The position numbers and the translations under genes were made by a program. The notes below the pieces were generated by a model. The model saw only the letters and a list, made by a program, of their open reading frames with translations. It was not told the origin of the DNA and ran no database searches. From Lunularia cruciata (Eukaryota > Streptophyta > Marchantiopsida > Lunulariales > Lunulariaceae), in the NCBI GenBank assembly GCA_948567375.1, contig OX419762.1, positions 20,080,727 through 20,144,726 of the forward strand: a stretch of DNA of 64,000 bases, in the 5' to 3' direction. Of the stretch, positions 29,780 through 44,470 are shown in pieces. Every line of letters begins with the position of its first letter. The first letter of the stretch is position 1.

Positions 29780-31300
29780 TCACAACTATCATCTAACGAC
29801 AAGTACAAAGTAGAATATTTTCCACATCTTGTGCTTGTGTACAACTTGTTTACTCATAACATAGATCTTGATCATACCTTGCTATCTTTGGTCATGGAAA
29901 ACCATACGTTCTTCACACAAAAAACCTACCAAAAGTTCAAGGAAAGGATGGGAAAGAAGACTCAATTACTTTCTAAAGGGAATTTGAAGCCATTTTGGTT
30001 GCCAATAAAGAAGATGCAAATGTTGGTTTCTTGCAAATATTTCCCAGCCTACTAAGGAATAAGGCCAAAAACAAGTATATGCATGTAAGCCAAGATATAA
30101 TGAATGTAATAGATTGGCCAATAATTTGTGGTCAATTCTTGAATCATTTCAATGAGCTAGACTATGAAGCAAATGTTTTTGCTATGCTCAACAATCTTGA
30201 GCATAAACAAAGCAAAAAGTTGAGGGTTTATATGGAGAAGTTTCAAATTCTTTTGAGAAAAATACCAAATAGAGGTGCCACTCTAGGCTATTGAGATGCT
30301 CAAGCAGTGGCTTGGTTCCTGTAGGCTTCCTCACAAAACTTTGTGTTTTGGCCAAGGAACAAGAGCATGCTATGTTGGCAAAGGTGATGAAGTTAGTAGA
30401 ATTGTACAAATCAACCCGTTTGAATCTCTTAAGAAGGTCAACTTTTGGATATATAGGGAGGAAAATCCAAGAAGAAATCAAAACAAAGATCACAATCATC
30501 ATCCTCAAAATCATCCAACATGGCCTCCTTTTCAGAATCCTCTATATAAAGATGAGCAAGGGAGACAAAATAAGCACATAGGAAATTGTTGTCATATAAT
30601 AGTGAACACTCCTAAGGCCTCCTCTACACAATTAGGAAGGAAGTTAGAAGAACTTATCAAGGAGTATTCCAACTTCAAAGTCCAAATATTTGAGCAAAGG
30701 AAAGTTGTAGAGCTCCTTTATACACCTAACCCAACATTTTGTATATGACCTATGGAAAGATAAGACATGCTAAAATTAATTGCATGAGTAATTGTCCTTC
30801 TTCCTCAATACATCAAGTGGAATGGACTCTTGCATGGGAGCAGCAAGCATATCATATGGAAGAAGATGACCATGTATTTGCAGTGCATAATATTGCTCTT
30901 GACTCTAGCACACAATCCCTCACTTTGTACCGAGCAAATTTACTATTAACAAGCCACAATGAAGTGTTTTGCCACCATGGAAAAATATTATCCTTGACTC
31001 ATGTTACAATTGTAGAGGTCTAAGACATTCAGCAACTAACTATCTTGAGCCTTGTAAGTAGATAAGTTATGTTCCATTGTGTAGAAACTACAAAGCAGAA
31101 GGATATGAAAAATCCAATTGCCCCCAACCGCCAATACCAAAACCTCTTGTAAGGTTTGTAACCATACATCCTAAGGCTAAAGAAGATGTAGAGGTCTACC
31201 ATGTCACCTGGGAAGATCACAAAGAGGGAGATCCTTTTCCATTTGATAAGGATGGATGGTCAGACTTGGAGGCAAATTTGATAACTACTCTATCATGAAG
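29780..31300 (+). pseudogene. gag of element F
   Basis: Frames spread over 29831-31298 show a capsid-like segment (SLLRNKAKNKYM, QFLNHFNEL and LRVYMEKFQILLRKI, 30045-30270), a charged segment (KLEELIKEYSNFKVQI, near 30645) and a zinc-knuckle remnant CRNYKAEGYEKSNC (near 31080), where the second Cys has become Tyr. Numerous stops and frameshifts. Confidence 0.65.
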
Positions 31301-32699
31301 GCAAGAAACAAGTAGATTGTCTACATCAGAATCAAACAATTATCCTAAATCAAAGAGGAAGAAAATCCATCCTAAGAAAATATTGTTCAAGAGAGTTGAT
31401 ACTCTTGGCTAAGATCAAGCAAAGGGAGAACCGTAGATACCAAGAGGAAGCAACGGAGAAACCACAAAGAGAATAAGATCTTTGGAATGAGGAAGTCAAA
31501 GTAGCACAAACATTTGGTATACCTACCACTAATTACCCTATTGATATGCAACAAGAAGTCCAAATTTTTCTTGAAGAAGAATTCCAAAAGGCACAAGCAC
31601 CAAAGGTGATGGTCTCAACAAAATGGAATCAGCTCCCAAGAAGAACTATACTCAGATGTGATCAACGCACTTTAAAAAATAGGAAGAATCATGCAAATCT
31701 AACCACAAGCCATTGATGGCTCAAACCTTTTCTCAAGCATAAATCCATGCTCTAATGTCCCTTGCCATGACAACAACTCTACTTGAGAAGACACAATCCA
31801 TCAAAGGCACATCCTACAAGTCTACAATATGAAGTGCTACCCTTATGAGATCACTTCTAATGAAGAGTATGCTAGAGAAGAAACAATGAAGAGTTAATTT
31901 ATTACTGGGAATAATGTAGTGCAACATCATTGTAGACTTAGGATCCTCAAAGGCAGATGTAACTTTCAACAATTGTGGGATGATGATAAGTTGTGTAAGA
32001 AGTAGTTGGCCTTAGTACTTTGGTGTTTATAGAGCAGGAGGCAATCTGACCTTCTTGCTATTTACCAAATAGAACTAGAGGATTTTGGTTCCTTGAAAGT
32101 AGAAATATAAATAAATGGTTGCATAAATCTGTCAATATCCTTTGATTCAAAACATGAATAAACATCATGATGGAGAAGAAAGCTCATAACTTAGGCTACA
32201 CTACTTTAAAGCCTACCCCATGAATCCTCAGGTTTGCATATCAAAAAAGATGGAGACCATTGGGTATATTGGCATAGGTCCCCACCGCCATTGAAGGAGT
32301 AAAACCTTACCTTGATTGTATCATTCTTTTCCTAATAACAATGCATGTTACCTAGTACTGATTGGAATACCATGGTTGTGTAGAGTCCAAGTAGAAGTTA
32401 AAAAGTACCAACGCAAATTGAAGTTTCAAGATACCAAGTCAATGAAATCACAACTTGTGACAATGTGCTAAAAGAAGGTCCCACACCTAGAAGAGATATT
32501 GTCCTTAGTAGAATATACTAACAAATTTTCAAATGATAATAACAACTCTTCAGTGACAATGTCGTAAACTACCTCACGTGCTATAAGATTGAAGACAAAA
32601 TTGAAGGAAGTGATCACCCCAAAAGTCAAGAAGACAATTTCACACTCTTGGAAGTAAGTCAAGTAAGTTGTGTAGAAGGCATCATTAATCTAGACAATT

Positions 32700-35160
32700 A
32701 TCAAGATATTGTAATAGCAAAGGAGTGATTGTTGAAGATCTCCAAATCCATGAGAAAGCACAAATCCAAAGCCCATATTTCTTTGTTCATGGAGTACCAA
32801 GATTTTTTGCTTGGAAGATAAAGCAAATGTTAGGTATTACTCAAAAAATTGGTGAGAGTCAAATTGATCTAGAGAAGAGAGTAGTGTCAGTCAAGCAACA
32901 ACAATATTGTTTCAACCCAATAATAAAAGACAAGATAGATAAGTATCTTTGTGTTGGAATCATTTTCCTATACTCAATAGTGAGTAGGTATAGCACATTG
33001 TAGTAGTACCCAAAAAGAAGACTAGTAAGATTCATGTGTGCTAAGACTTCTAAAAACTCAACATACTATGGAGGAAGATCATCACTTGCTATCCTTGATT
33101 GATACTATTTTGGATCAGGTTGCAAGACACAAATGTTACAATTTTCTAGATGGATTCTCAAGATACAACCAGCTTAGCATTAGGAAAGAAGATAGGGATA
33201 AGACTACCTTCACCATCAATTAAGAGACCTACACATACAATCATGTGCCATTTGATTTCTGTAATTCTCTTGTTATGTTCTCTTGTTATGATGATTTCCA
33301 TCTTCAAGAAATATTTGCAAAAATTCCTAGAGATTTTCATTGATGATTTTGTATCTTCAGCCACAAGGAAGATCAATTTTCCCTCCTAGAGAAAACCTTT
33401 GAGAGATTTGTTTGGCAAGACATCTAAAAAAATTTCATAATGATCAAAGGCATCTTACTAAGGTATTGTGTCTCAAAATGACGTGTGGAAGTGGACGCAA
33501 AAAAGGTAGAAGTGATCTAAGATCTAAGCACTCCCTAAAAATCAAAGGGAATTATGAGCCTTTTTCTACCATGTGGGATACAACTAGAGGTTTATTGCAA
33601 ACTGTGTAGTCTTAGCAGCCACACTTACAAAGTTGTTGAGGAAGATTGAAGAATACAATTAGACAAAAGCTCAAGAAGAAGCCTTCATAATGTTGAAGGA
33701 AAAGTTGGTCATAGCAATTGCGATGAGAACATCTAATTGGGAAGGTCTATTTCATGTGTATCTGGATACCTCTTTAGTAGCCATTGGAGTGATCTTCAAT
33801 CAAAAGGATAACAATAAGAAGGATTACTTGGTGTACTATGCTAATAAGCAATTGTCTCAACCCAAGCAAAAGTACAAAACCATAAAGAAGGAATCACTAT
33901 AGATTACATATGCTTGTAAAAAAGATTCATCACTACCTATTAGAATACAAATTTGGCTTCCATGTAGACCACTTTTCACTTCAACATCTGGTCAACAAGG
34001 TAGACTTGTTTGGTCAGATAGCATGATGGATATGGCTTCTCTAGGAATTCACATTCACTGTCCAAGTACAAAAGAAAGCTCATCACAAGAATGTTTATTT
34101 CTTGTCATACCAAGATGAAGTCCTTAATGATGGCTTTCTTGACAAAGAGATCTTTTATATCTTGAGTGAACTACCTACAAGATACTCCAAGGAATACCAA
34201 TACCTTCATACCTTAAAATGTTGGTACCTTTGTACCTTACAATGCCACAAATGAATGAACCTTGAGCAACAAGTTTCATTCCTTCATAAAACATGTCATT
34301 ACCAATTGAAGGGGAATATTTTGTCCAAGTTGGGAAGAGATAAAATTCTTATGCAATATTTAGAATCATACAAGGTGGGAAGAGTCATCCAAACCATCCA
34401 CTCTAAAGCTATGGGAGGGCATTTCACCCCCAAGAATACTACAAAGAATTCTTAGCAACCAATTATTGGTGGCCAACCATGTACAAGTATGTACATGAAT
34501 ACATCAAGAGATGTGATGCATGTCAACAAATAGGAAGACCAACACCAATGTGGCAATGGCACTTATGATCCATTCTCTTGTTAGTGCTATTCAAAAAATG
34601 AGGAATTGACCTTGTAGACCAATCCAACATATTATGAAGACCATATAACAAAGATGCATCTTGATTTGCACAAATTATGCCTCAAAGATAGTAGAAGCTA
34701 AAGCTACACGACAAGATAATTTTGATACAATGGAAAAATTCTTCTTGTACAACATCACCTCCAAATATAAATGTTCATTAGAGCTCATTAGTGACCAAGA
34801 AGTACACTTCTTCAATAACCTATTGGAGGCCTTCACAAAGTACTTCCAAATCAAGCACTTGAAGACCACACCCTACAACCCAAAGGCAAATGGTCTCACA
34901 AAAAAAGCTAATGGATTATTGTGCAAGATCCTCAACAAGGTCCTAGTGAACTATGCTTATGATTGGGATACAATTTTTCCAATGGCTTTTCGGTCCTATT
35001 GTATTGCATAGAAGATCACCACAAAGCAAGCTCCTTACTTCTAATGTATGGGTTACATATGATCTTACCTATAGAATTTGAAGTCCCAACTTATAGGATT
35101 CTTTCTAAAGACTACATGTTCAAGGAATACAATCAAGAAGCTTGTCTTTAGTAGTTGATG
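32700..35160 (+). pseudogene. Reverse transcriptase, RNase H and integrase of element F
   Basis: RT remnant FLEIFIDDFVSSATR near 33335 keeps both active-site Asp residues. RNase H begins at LFHVYLDTSLVAIGVIF (near 33745). Integrase remnants include VIQTIHSKAMGGHFTPKNT (HHCC part, near 34385) and the core at 34661-35010 (LISDQEVHFFNNLL, then PYNPKANGLTKKANG, where the catalytic Glu of the usual NGQ-E motif is not evident). Frames are broken repeatedly. Confidence 0.7.
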
Positions 35161-35513
35161 TTCTTGGAGGAAAGAGGGATGATTCCAATACAAAATATCA
35201 TCAATAGTGAAGGAAAGAGCATCATGATAAGAAGATTTGATGAGAATAGGTGACCAATGGTGATCTTTTGCTCTTATACAATAGTCACCATAGGTTGTTT
35301 CCAAGCAAAGTATATCTACAATAGATAGGGCCATATAGAGTATATAAGGCTTACAAAAATGGCTTGTTACTATTTTCTAATCTATATGGTAATGCTTTCA
35401 CGACCTGCTTGAATAGATAGCATGTTTGTAAATACCATTTTTTTAAAATTTGGTTAGCATTACTTCTTGCACTTTATGTTTCTAGAGGACACTCAGATTT
35501 GAAGAAGGGCGTA

Positions 35514-36600
35514 TGTGGTGATCCACCTTTGCCTTCTGAGAGCATAATTATTTACTTGTTTTATTTTAATAGGAGATAATAGGAGGTAGTGTAGTGTTTA
35601 GGAGACAAAAAATAAAAGAATGTTTGTGATTGTTTTGCCAAACTTGTAGTATGGCTAGGATGATGCCTTTTTTCATATAGGCCTGTAGCTTGAAGGATGG
35701 GTTACAAGACCACTTATACCAAAAGGTAGCCTACAAAGACAAAGACACTCATACTGGTTTTGAAAACTTTTTTATCTTGTCATTGTAACCACAATTTTTT
35801 GGTCACAGTTCATAAACTTTGTCACTTCAGACCTCATGATCTTTGTAATTACAAGCCATACAAATACAAGGTCATGAATCTCAAGGACAGTTATGACTAT
35901 GTGGCCAAAGAATATGAGTATAATTTTATGAGAGATATGATAAATGTTATACATTTGTGTAGCCAAGTGTTAATGTAAGCATTCAAGCAGCATAATTGTG
36001 CTACCAAAGCACAAAATTTTGGACTATTTACATCAACCAAAATGCTCTCATGGTAAACGTGTGATTCTTTGCCAACTGCCATGACCATTGAATGTTGGAG
36101 AAATTTACCTTGTAAAATGGAGACTCACAATGTGAGAAAAACTTTTATAGAATCATTTTTTTAAATTCCTTTCTATTGCCATCTTGTTCTAGTAGTGCCG
36201 TAACTTTGACACTTTTAGAGTTTGTGCAAGAGGATTTTTTTTTGTGCAGTAAAGTTTTCTCTTTGTTAGTACTTTTTAAATGACTTTATCCATGGCACCT
36301 AAGAGGAAACAATGAGAAACCCCCAATATCATCAATAAAATCCCAAAATTTGCTATGTGTGGACTTCATCTTTGAACCAAATACATCCAAAGTAGAGAAC
36401 TAGATTCTTGCTATGGAATTAGAATGTATCCAACATTCTCATATAAGAAGAAATCCATGACAATGATGATCAAAGTGTTAAATTTCTAAGAGGTAATCCT
36501 ACATTCTAGACATAAGATCACCGACATCAAGTTCTTGGACATGAAACCTTCTCATTTGACTAGATGTTTATAGATACCTCACATGGACATCTTGGTCAAA
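35514..36600 (+). repeat. 3' long repeat of element F
   Basis: The second copy of the 1.09 kb block. It is followed not by plain flanking DNA but by a different decayed coding region, as if a second element shares this repeat. Confidence 0.7.
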
Positions 36601-38790
36601 ACTCAAGACAAAGATACATTATTATTTTCAAGAAAGAAAAAATTGCTAGAGTTGACTCCCTCAAAGATCATATTTTCCAAGTCATCACCAAAATGATCAT
36701 GAAGCTATTCAAATCAAACTAATAGCTTATGTCAACTTGAACAAAGCTATTTTCTTCCAAGTCCTTCACAAAAGAAAACCAATGAGTTGGGCACAAATTT
36801 TTCTGAACAAATGGCCAAGTTGGTATAGGAGATGAGAGAGAAAGGAGGGGCTACAATTTTATTGACATTCATAGTTCACTTCTACATCAGTATGAACCTC
36901 CTTACAAAGAAGCAGAAGAATAAATACCCAAGTCACTTCCATCATCCAAACTACTTTGGCACACACCTAAATGCAAAGCAAGAAATGGAGAAATACCAAT
37001 TGGTGGATGCAAAGCATGTAAGCTCCAAGAAGTTCATACCATAAGAAGAATTATACAATTGATATATGTGCATAAGAAGGTTACTTTCATACAAACCAAG
37101 ATTCAAGTTTCCAAGAAGCACAAAAGAAACATTCAAGTGATCAATGGATCTTCAAGCAAAAATGGAAGCAAAGGAGAAAACAAGGGAAACAAGGAAACAA
37201 GGAAGACATAGGCAAAGCAGATCATCTTGGATCACAAACCACCTTGGATTTTGTAAAGACCATTTCTAAGAATAATGATAGACCAAGACGCGATATTTTT
37301 TCACTTGCATTTTGTACTTATTAAGGAATGTTAGGGATCTAAACAATGAATCACAATCATCTCAACCAGTAAATGAGGATGAGAATAGGATTAGATCTTT
37401 GAGAAGAAAGAAGGAGACAAGGAAAGATGACAAGGAGACCTTTATCTCCAACTTGAAAAGGACATTGAAGGAAGCAAAAAAAATGCCTAACTTTATCTTA
37501 AGAGGCCTAAGTAATGAAGCCAAGTTGTCAAAAAGAGAGTTGGATGATGAGACATGTATAAACAAACTAGACAGTGTTAACAAAGAACATGATCCAGATA
37601 AGGAACCAACTACAAAGGCAGAAGTCTTCAAGATGAAGGAGGAGGAGTCTATGGGAGGATGACTACACCCTTGACATAATGCAAATGTAAACAATGATAC
37701 ATGCATAACATACAAGGAGATGGAGAAAGATCCTTAAGATCAGCATATGGATCAACGGCCAACCAATGACAAAAATGAAGACAACAAGCCCCATAGAGGG
37801 CATCTTACAATGTCTAGAATGTGACAGCAACTCACTCTTGTGGCTGATAGCACTACACACCGTCAATATGATGATGCCAATGATAAAGGCGTTGGAGGAA
37901 TTCATATAATTTTACCAAGAACTTGACCATATCATCAACAAGTTGGCAATATTCATAAGACACCTGCACAAGCTTGCTCAAATGACTGCAAAGGAAAAAG
38001 ACTCCTTTGTAGTGAATTAAACAAAGTTAAGGAAAAGATTGAGAAGGAAGTAAATGCCTCAAAGGATAAAGATAAAATGCTAGAGAATTTTAAGAAGGAA
38101 GAACTGGCATGACACAAGCAAAACAAGGTAGTCTTACAAAGACTGAAATTGGAGGTTGGCAGCCTCAAAAACAAGGTTTTCCAACAACCAACCCAACATG
38201 GAGATCAACTACAATCACAAGACAAAGAAGTGTCAATATGAAGGGAGTTGGAAGAGTCCCAAGCAAAGAAGATTGCAGCCAAAGCACATTACAAGAATTA
38301 CAAGAATATCATGGACCTTTGTGTGTAGGAGCTCACTATGAGTTTAGAGCGTCAATGAGAGAAGGAAGACAAGCTAAAGGCAAAGGTTTGAGATGAGTTG
38401 ACAAAGGAACTCCAAAGTTAGCATTCAAACTTGGAGAACAAATGAGCATGTCTACTCATGACAATAGTGCATACTAATACTCAACTTCTTGATCAATTGG
38501 AACAAGTAGCAGCTGAATATCCATAGTGTATGAAATTGAAAGACCTCAAGATGCAAATAGATGCATTAGAGAGAAATGTCTTTACAAGCAATGAACACAA
38601 GACATTGTTTATCAAGTTGCTTACCTATACCACCTCCAAGTTTTAGGAGACTCATACCAACTTTATATGAAAAAAATATCAATTGCAAGAAGGAGCTTGT
38701 AGAGCTCATTCAAATAAGCAAAGGAGAGGGAAGTCCATTGCAAGCACCACAAAATTTTCTATAAGAAGAGTAACAACTTCATATGAAATA
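36601..38790 (+). pseudogene. Decayed coiled-coil coding region (possible non-autonomous element F2)
   Basis: Charged, Lys/Glu-rich frames, best at 37312-37662 (RSLRRKKETRKDDKETF) and 38000-38400 (KVKEKIEKEVNASKDKDKM; LKLEVGSLKNKVF), would form long coiled coils. I recognise no enzyme. Together with the upstream repeat, this may be the cargo of a non-autonomous gypsy-derived element. Stops are frequent. Confidence 0.4.
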
Positions 38791-40000
38791 GAATCTAGAC
38801 AATCCCATACAAAACATGCAACATGCCAACTTTGTATAGAAAAAATATAATCCATCTCATAGATAGGATAGGGTTGCTTCCATTATTGTAACTCAAGACT
38901 CTTGGTATTTGTACATACTTTGTATTGTTAGTCAAGCTATGATGCAAAGATATTGTGTTAGCTTATCACTTTACAAAATAGTGGTAGAAAACAAGACAAG
39001 AGGCTAAGGTGGTTGCTCAATGTGGACCGTGCCTACTTAAGATTTGATAAGGATAAGATAAGTGACCAGATAAGATTAGCAAGTAGTGCTGTAGATGTAA
39101 ATAAGAGATTTCTAGCACATTGGATTGCTTTGGTGGCTAAGTAGAAACTGTATAAAAAGCTTTGGCTAATATTCACCATTTTCATTCTATGTATCCTTCT
39201 CTTTCAATAAATGAAGTTTATACCATCAAGACCTTTGAGTTGGTGTATGTGTATTTATCTATACTTTGTATGAATGGATGATTTCATGCTTAATTGAGTA
39301 GATGTGAGGAATCTTGACATAGGAGCAAAAGCACTTGAGTGAGAGCAATCATTTACATGGGACTAGAGTATTTATCTCTAGATGCTCTGAAGAAGTCAAG
39401 GACAATCTAGGAAAGCTACCACTAGTCTTTGTTATTGTACAAAACACAAGACCAAGAGATTAAGCAAATTTATCCATCTTGGACTCCTACGGAGTCATGC
39501 CTTTTGGGAAGGATAAAACACTACTTCAAAATTGTAGTCATCAAGGTGATTAGAGCCTTGGAGTATCATGCTCCCTCTTTGTACGTGCATTCACTCCATA
39601 GTATTGTTGAGCTCATAAGACCATGAACTCGTGAGAGGAATGAGAATTTTAGTATACACAAGCATCTCAACAACATCAATCCAAATCAGGTCATACAAGA
39701 AGAAGAGAAGGAGATTTTGAGAGAAAGTGATCTTTGTTACAAATCAACCATCACATTCAAGAATAATTGGATTAGACTTGTAGTGAGTGTGATTTCTTTT
39801 CTATATTTTTGTAGTGTTTGGTGTGTTGAAACTAAACTCTTTTGGGGATAACTCCGCCCAAGAGGTTAAATACAGAAGAGTAGACAGTCATCCTAATGAC
39901 TCTTTTATCTTGTTTTGAATCATATCTAACTTGTATCCTCATGAGATCAACCAATTCTTACCAAGTTATTGCATATTTGAACTACATCTTATTGTTACAC
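38791..40000 (+). repeat. LTR-like non-coding stretch
   Basis: Contains a TATA box (GTATAAAAAGC, near 39149) and AATAAA (near 39208) in LTR-like spacing. No second copy lies in the window, so this is only a suggestion. No coding region recognised. Confidence 0.25.
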
Positions 40001-41607
40001 CGCCAATTAGAAATAGTAAGAGAATTTGTTGATGATTGGTGAAAATCCAAGTTTTCTTCTGAATTTAGATCAATAGCTCCAATAACTTAAGACCATATAT
40101 AGTCAACCAAACAAGATGAACGTAAGCAAATCTCGGTAAGGACAAATTTAGGTTAAAATAATACTATTAGTAGTATGTGTTAATAATATATTTATATGAA
40201 ATATAAAAAATTTATTTGTAATTTAATAGAACTTCTAACTCTGAAAATTTAAGATAAATATTGTTTATCAACAAAGAAGCAACAATGTAGTAGCAATAGA
40301 TGCACTAGTGCTTCTTCATTGTGGTTATTTGTCTTATACTCTAAGTAGCTACCAAACATGAAAAGAAGAATAAACATTTGAGTTGACCAAAGAGAGTCTA
40401 CTGCAATTTCAAATTAGATCATTTTCAAATAATTTAACAAGGTTTGAGCTCTAAAGGACTAGACTCAAGATAAATCATCTACTTTCATTACTCTTTAAAC
40501 TTCTGAAGAGCAATACTTCATTTTTTATTTGGTTGAGATGATATACTAGTTTATTTTCTAGCATCCTTATTCTTATCCTTAAATGACATAATTTTAAAAT
40601 AGACCTAGACTTATAGCCTTAATTCTTAATATTATCATATCTTTATAGTTAAAAATCTAGATCATTTATTAATATTTATTTATTTATAATTTAAGTGGAA
40701 TTTAACCACATAAATCATAATAAATTTTATCTTAATTCCAAAATCATAGAAGGAAAATTTTACAAAGTCATTGTTAAAAGGCACAACCGGTAAAAACTCC
40801 TTTGTTAAAGTTGAGATTGGACTAATTCAAATTGAATAGTCAAATAATCAAGTTATTAAGAATATAAATGTTATAACCCATTTGGGTATTTCATTCTTTC
40901 TTGTGATGTATTCTAAAACTATAATTTTTGTAATGAAGCTTGTAACATGTATGGTTTATTACTTCAAAAATCAACAAAGAGATATTAGGAAGGTAGAATG
41001 GTTATTTTGTTTCAATTATCTACAACTCAAGTTCAAACTTTGTTTAAAGTCTTTATTTATTTATTTATTTATAATTAAATTTTATTTTTTAACTTAGTAT
41101 ATAGTTTTGATTAATTCAGAATTTCTCATAAGACAAAATGACCAATCTTCAATGGTTTTTTCCTAAATATGAGAGCTAATTCTTGTTGTTTGTAGTCTAT
41201 TCCTTACTCGTTAATATTTTGAAATAAAATTGATGAAATATTATAACTTCATATTAAAGACAGCCAAATGATCATAACTCTTTTTGGATGAAGAATAAAA
41301 ATTATTTCATGATCTATATTATGAAAAGAAAATGAACCTAAACATGATAAACAAGTTAATCTTTGAACTCTTTTCATCTTTTAAACTGTACAAAGAAAAT
41401 TAACTAATAATTCTGAAGAAAAAATCATGATCTAATAAAGTAGATTGATGCAAATATTCTCAAGAGAATATAACCAAATAAAAGTTTCTACAATAAAATT
41501 ATAAAGTAAAATATATTTTAACTCAATGAAAAGAAAATAAGTAAGACTAAAACGCGCAATGTATATGCATAATAAATTTTAATTTAAAATTATAAAAATT
41601 ATATATA
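40001..41607. other. AT-rich stretch without recognisable genes
   Basis: Very AT-rich, with many stops in all frames. Nothing recognised. Confidence 0.5.
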
Positions 41608-42440
41608 GAGATGCTAAATAAACATACATACATCTCAAATAAACCTATAAAATAAGTGCACAGAGGACAGAGAGAAGGTGAATTTGTGTGATTTTATATC
41701 ATCATGTAATACATTTTTGAATTTGGTGTGAATTCCACTACACTCTATAGGCATGTGACACAGTTCTCTTGCATGAGCTATGTGTAATTACACACATGTG
41801 ACACAATATCATCATCTTGTGTGAATAGGGCTGGACTTATGGATGACAATATCTTGGAGTTAGATTTGAAGTGTAAATGATTAGCTAGAAAAACAACCAC
41901 AAGTAGTCAAATTTTTTTCAATTTCACTTGTCTATCCTCCAACCCTTGCCTTGTGATCCTGAAATAGCATGTATTTATTCAACAGATTTGGCCTTGTTCG
42001 GAGTTCAAGCCCAAAGCACAAGAAATTAAACATTGATCCAGATGGACTTCCACTAGAAGATTTTAGATTTTTTTGAATAGACTCAACTTGGGCATGAAGG
42101 ATGGGCTTGGAGTTCAATCAAAAGAAATTTGAATCAAAATCCGAGGTGTTTGGCAAAATAAATGAGCATTTTCTCAAGTTATAGGAGTTTTGAGGTGTGT
42201 TATAAAGCTGGTAAATATTACATATTGACTTGCTACTGATCCTTATGAATATTTTCTATTGATCCTTACAATTTTCACCATGATACAAATAATTTGTCAC
42301 CCCATGAAGTCTGATTTCCAACCTTGTTCATAGTAACAAACCACACTATAAAAATGACAAGCTATGTGGTTGAGATTGCATTTACAAGCCGCACAGAGTC
42401 TGATTCTTATAGATTGTACCAATTATAGATTTTAGAGAGT
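41608..42440. repeat. Left terminal inverted repeat of the MULE
   Basis: About 830 bp, matching the reverse complement of 44775-46282. Good landmarks are the pairs GAAGGTGAAT / ATTCACCTTC (41674; 46205) and the shared TATAAAAATGACAAGC (42348; reverse complement near 44850). Confidence 0.75.
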
Positions 42441-43189
42441 GATAAAAATTTCACACAATGCATTCACTACCACTAGAAGGCTCATTTGGAGGTTGCAAGC
42501 TTCTCTTGGGAAATGGCCACCAACTTTTTCCATCATCCAAAGGCTCATCAATGTCTCTGAAACTTCTCTTGGAAAATTGCCAATAGCTCTCCACATCAAT
42601 CAAGTGTTCATTTGCATCCTAATAACTTCTCTTGGCACATTTTAATCAACATGCAAAGCTTAATGGATATGACATGTAAGTTTACCTTTCAAACAAACGA
42701 GACAATGAATATCACCAACTATTTCTTCAATGTGACCAAAGCAGAATATATATTGATCACAATGATACGGTTGCCTCATGTAAGCATATGAAGACTTCCA
42801 CTTCATTATATGGTGCCAAGTAGAAAGATAAAATATGGCATCTCATAGTTCAAATGGCCTATCACAACCACGAGTAGTCAATTTTGCCATCATTTCATCC
42901 AACATATTGTCAAATTTTTGTAGCTAGAATGCAACAAGTTGAAACAATGTTTTTTAGTGGCATTGAAACATGATATATTGTAGCAAATATCTACTTTTCT
43001 GATGCAACAACAACAATTTAAGCACAAGATGTCTATAATTATTATGCAAAGTTAAATATCAAGATGCTACCCAATTGAACACCAAAGCAATGCTAGACAA
43101 ATTGAAAGTTGTCAATTATATTTATCTATAGTCCAATGACGAGACCAAACAAGTACATCACACCTTCTTTGCATCACCCAAGGTAGTTA

Positions 43190-44470
43190 TGCTAAGTCAA
43201 TTGTACCTCATAATATTTGTAGCATATTGTATATACAAGACGAACCATTTCAACCTACCACTCTTGCATATTTTTGGCATGTCAACCACAAACAACACGT
43301 TCATCTCATCATTTGCTTGGATATCAAAAGAAGGCAAAGACCACTACACTTGCAATGTTGTTTTGTATGCTTGTTGGTGAGCAGTCGTGTATAATAGTCA
43401 TTGATAAAGAGATGGCATTGATGACTGCAATCCAATTAGTTTTCCTATTGCCAATTCAATTCTATGCATATGGCATACTACCAAAAATTTCTTGGCAAAG
43501 ATTAAGGTTGGCAACATGGGGAAAGAAAGAAATAGAGGTGATGATGCAATGGAGCAAGCTTGTGAACTTATCTTCAAGTGAATCATATGATGAGAATTGA
43601 TAAAGTTGGAGGAAGTATCACGAGACCATCAAGATATCATGTCTTATTTGAAATCTACATGGCTGGTCCATAAGGAAAAGTGTGTACATGCTTGGATAAG
43701 CCAAATTTTACATCTTGGGAATGCCATTGTATTATGGGCAGAAGTAGCTCATTATATAATCAAGAAGTTCCTTGCATTCTCCATGGCAGATTTGAATGAT
43801 GCATTTGCAAAAATGAAGATTTCATGGGAAGTAAAAATTTTCCAAGTCATGCTAAAATAGGTGTGGAGATGAGTCACCTTCAAACTTCATACCGTAGAGC
43901 AATATATCAAGATGTCTACCATGTTGTGTCATCTTATGCGTTGTCTAAAGTGGCCAATATGAATGTATCTTAAAAAAATTGGTGATATTTCTACAACCAT
44001 GTACAAATTTATTTAACCAATGGGAATGCCTTGCACGCATATGATTTTGGAAGCTTTGGCAAGAAATTTGAGCCTAATGCTAAAACATTTCCATTCATAG
44101 TGGCATCTTAATGCATCCATTTGCAAGTAGTTGCTATCAATTGAGGTAAGAGATAGGAACTTGGAATATTTACTTACCAATTACAAATCTTTGTTGCCAC
44201 ATCAACGAGTGCAATTTATAGAGCAATTTTGCAACACTCGCAATCAAGTTGACACAATTCAATCCCATCACTATTAAACTATGGACATCTTGTAGGTGAT
44301 CTTGGAAGCCTTGATAATTCAACAAGGCATGACCAATTGGCTTTTGAAATCAATCCAAGTACAAAGCCTGTGATAAATATTGTTGCCAACAGACAAGATA
44401 CAACCACGTAACATGTACACAAAGCAAACCCATTATAGGTGAGTCACTTTGAGTTTTTTTGTGGTAACAC
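43190..44470 (+). pseudogene. MULE transposase remnant (FAR1-like DDE family)
   Basis: Pieced from two frames, it shows features of MULE transposases: FNLPLLHIFGMSTTNNTF (near 43250), an IVIDKEMALMTAIQLVF-like segment (near 43398) with the Asp expected at a catalytic position, ANSILCIWH in a shifted frame, TWLVHKEKCVHAWISQILHLGNA (near 43658) and AHYIIKKFL (near 43750). Frameshifts and stops break it, and similarity fades towards 44470. Confidence 0.7.

Larger units (their letters stand above)
28648..36600 (+). mobile_element. Decayed non-chromovirus Ty3/gypsy element F
   Basis: A direct repeat (28648-about 29740 and 35514-about 36600; both start TGTGGTGATCCA) encloses decayed gag, zinc knuckle, RT, RNase H and integrase. 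A purine-rich GAAGAAGGGCGTA precedes the second repeat. The RT active-site variant FLEIFIDDF resembles the Athila/Tat side of plant gypsy elements, and no chromodomain is seen. The repeated block also includes a gag-like start (ATGGCAC at 29423; ATGGCACC at 36292), so the similarity runs beyond a normal LTR. The second block may begin another, partial element. Confidence 0.75.
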
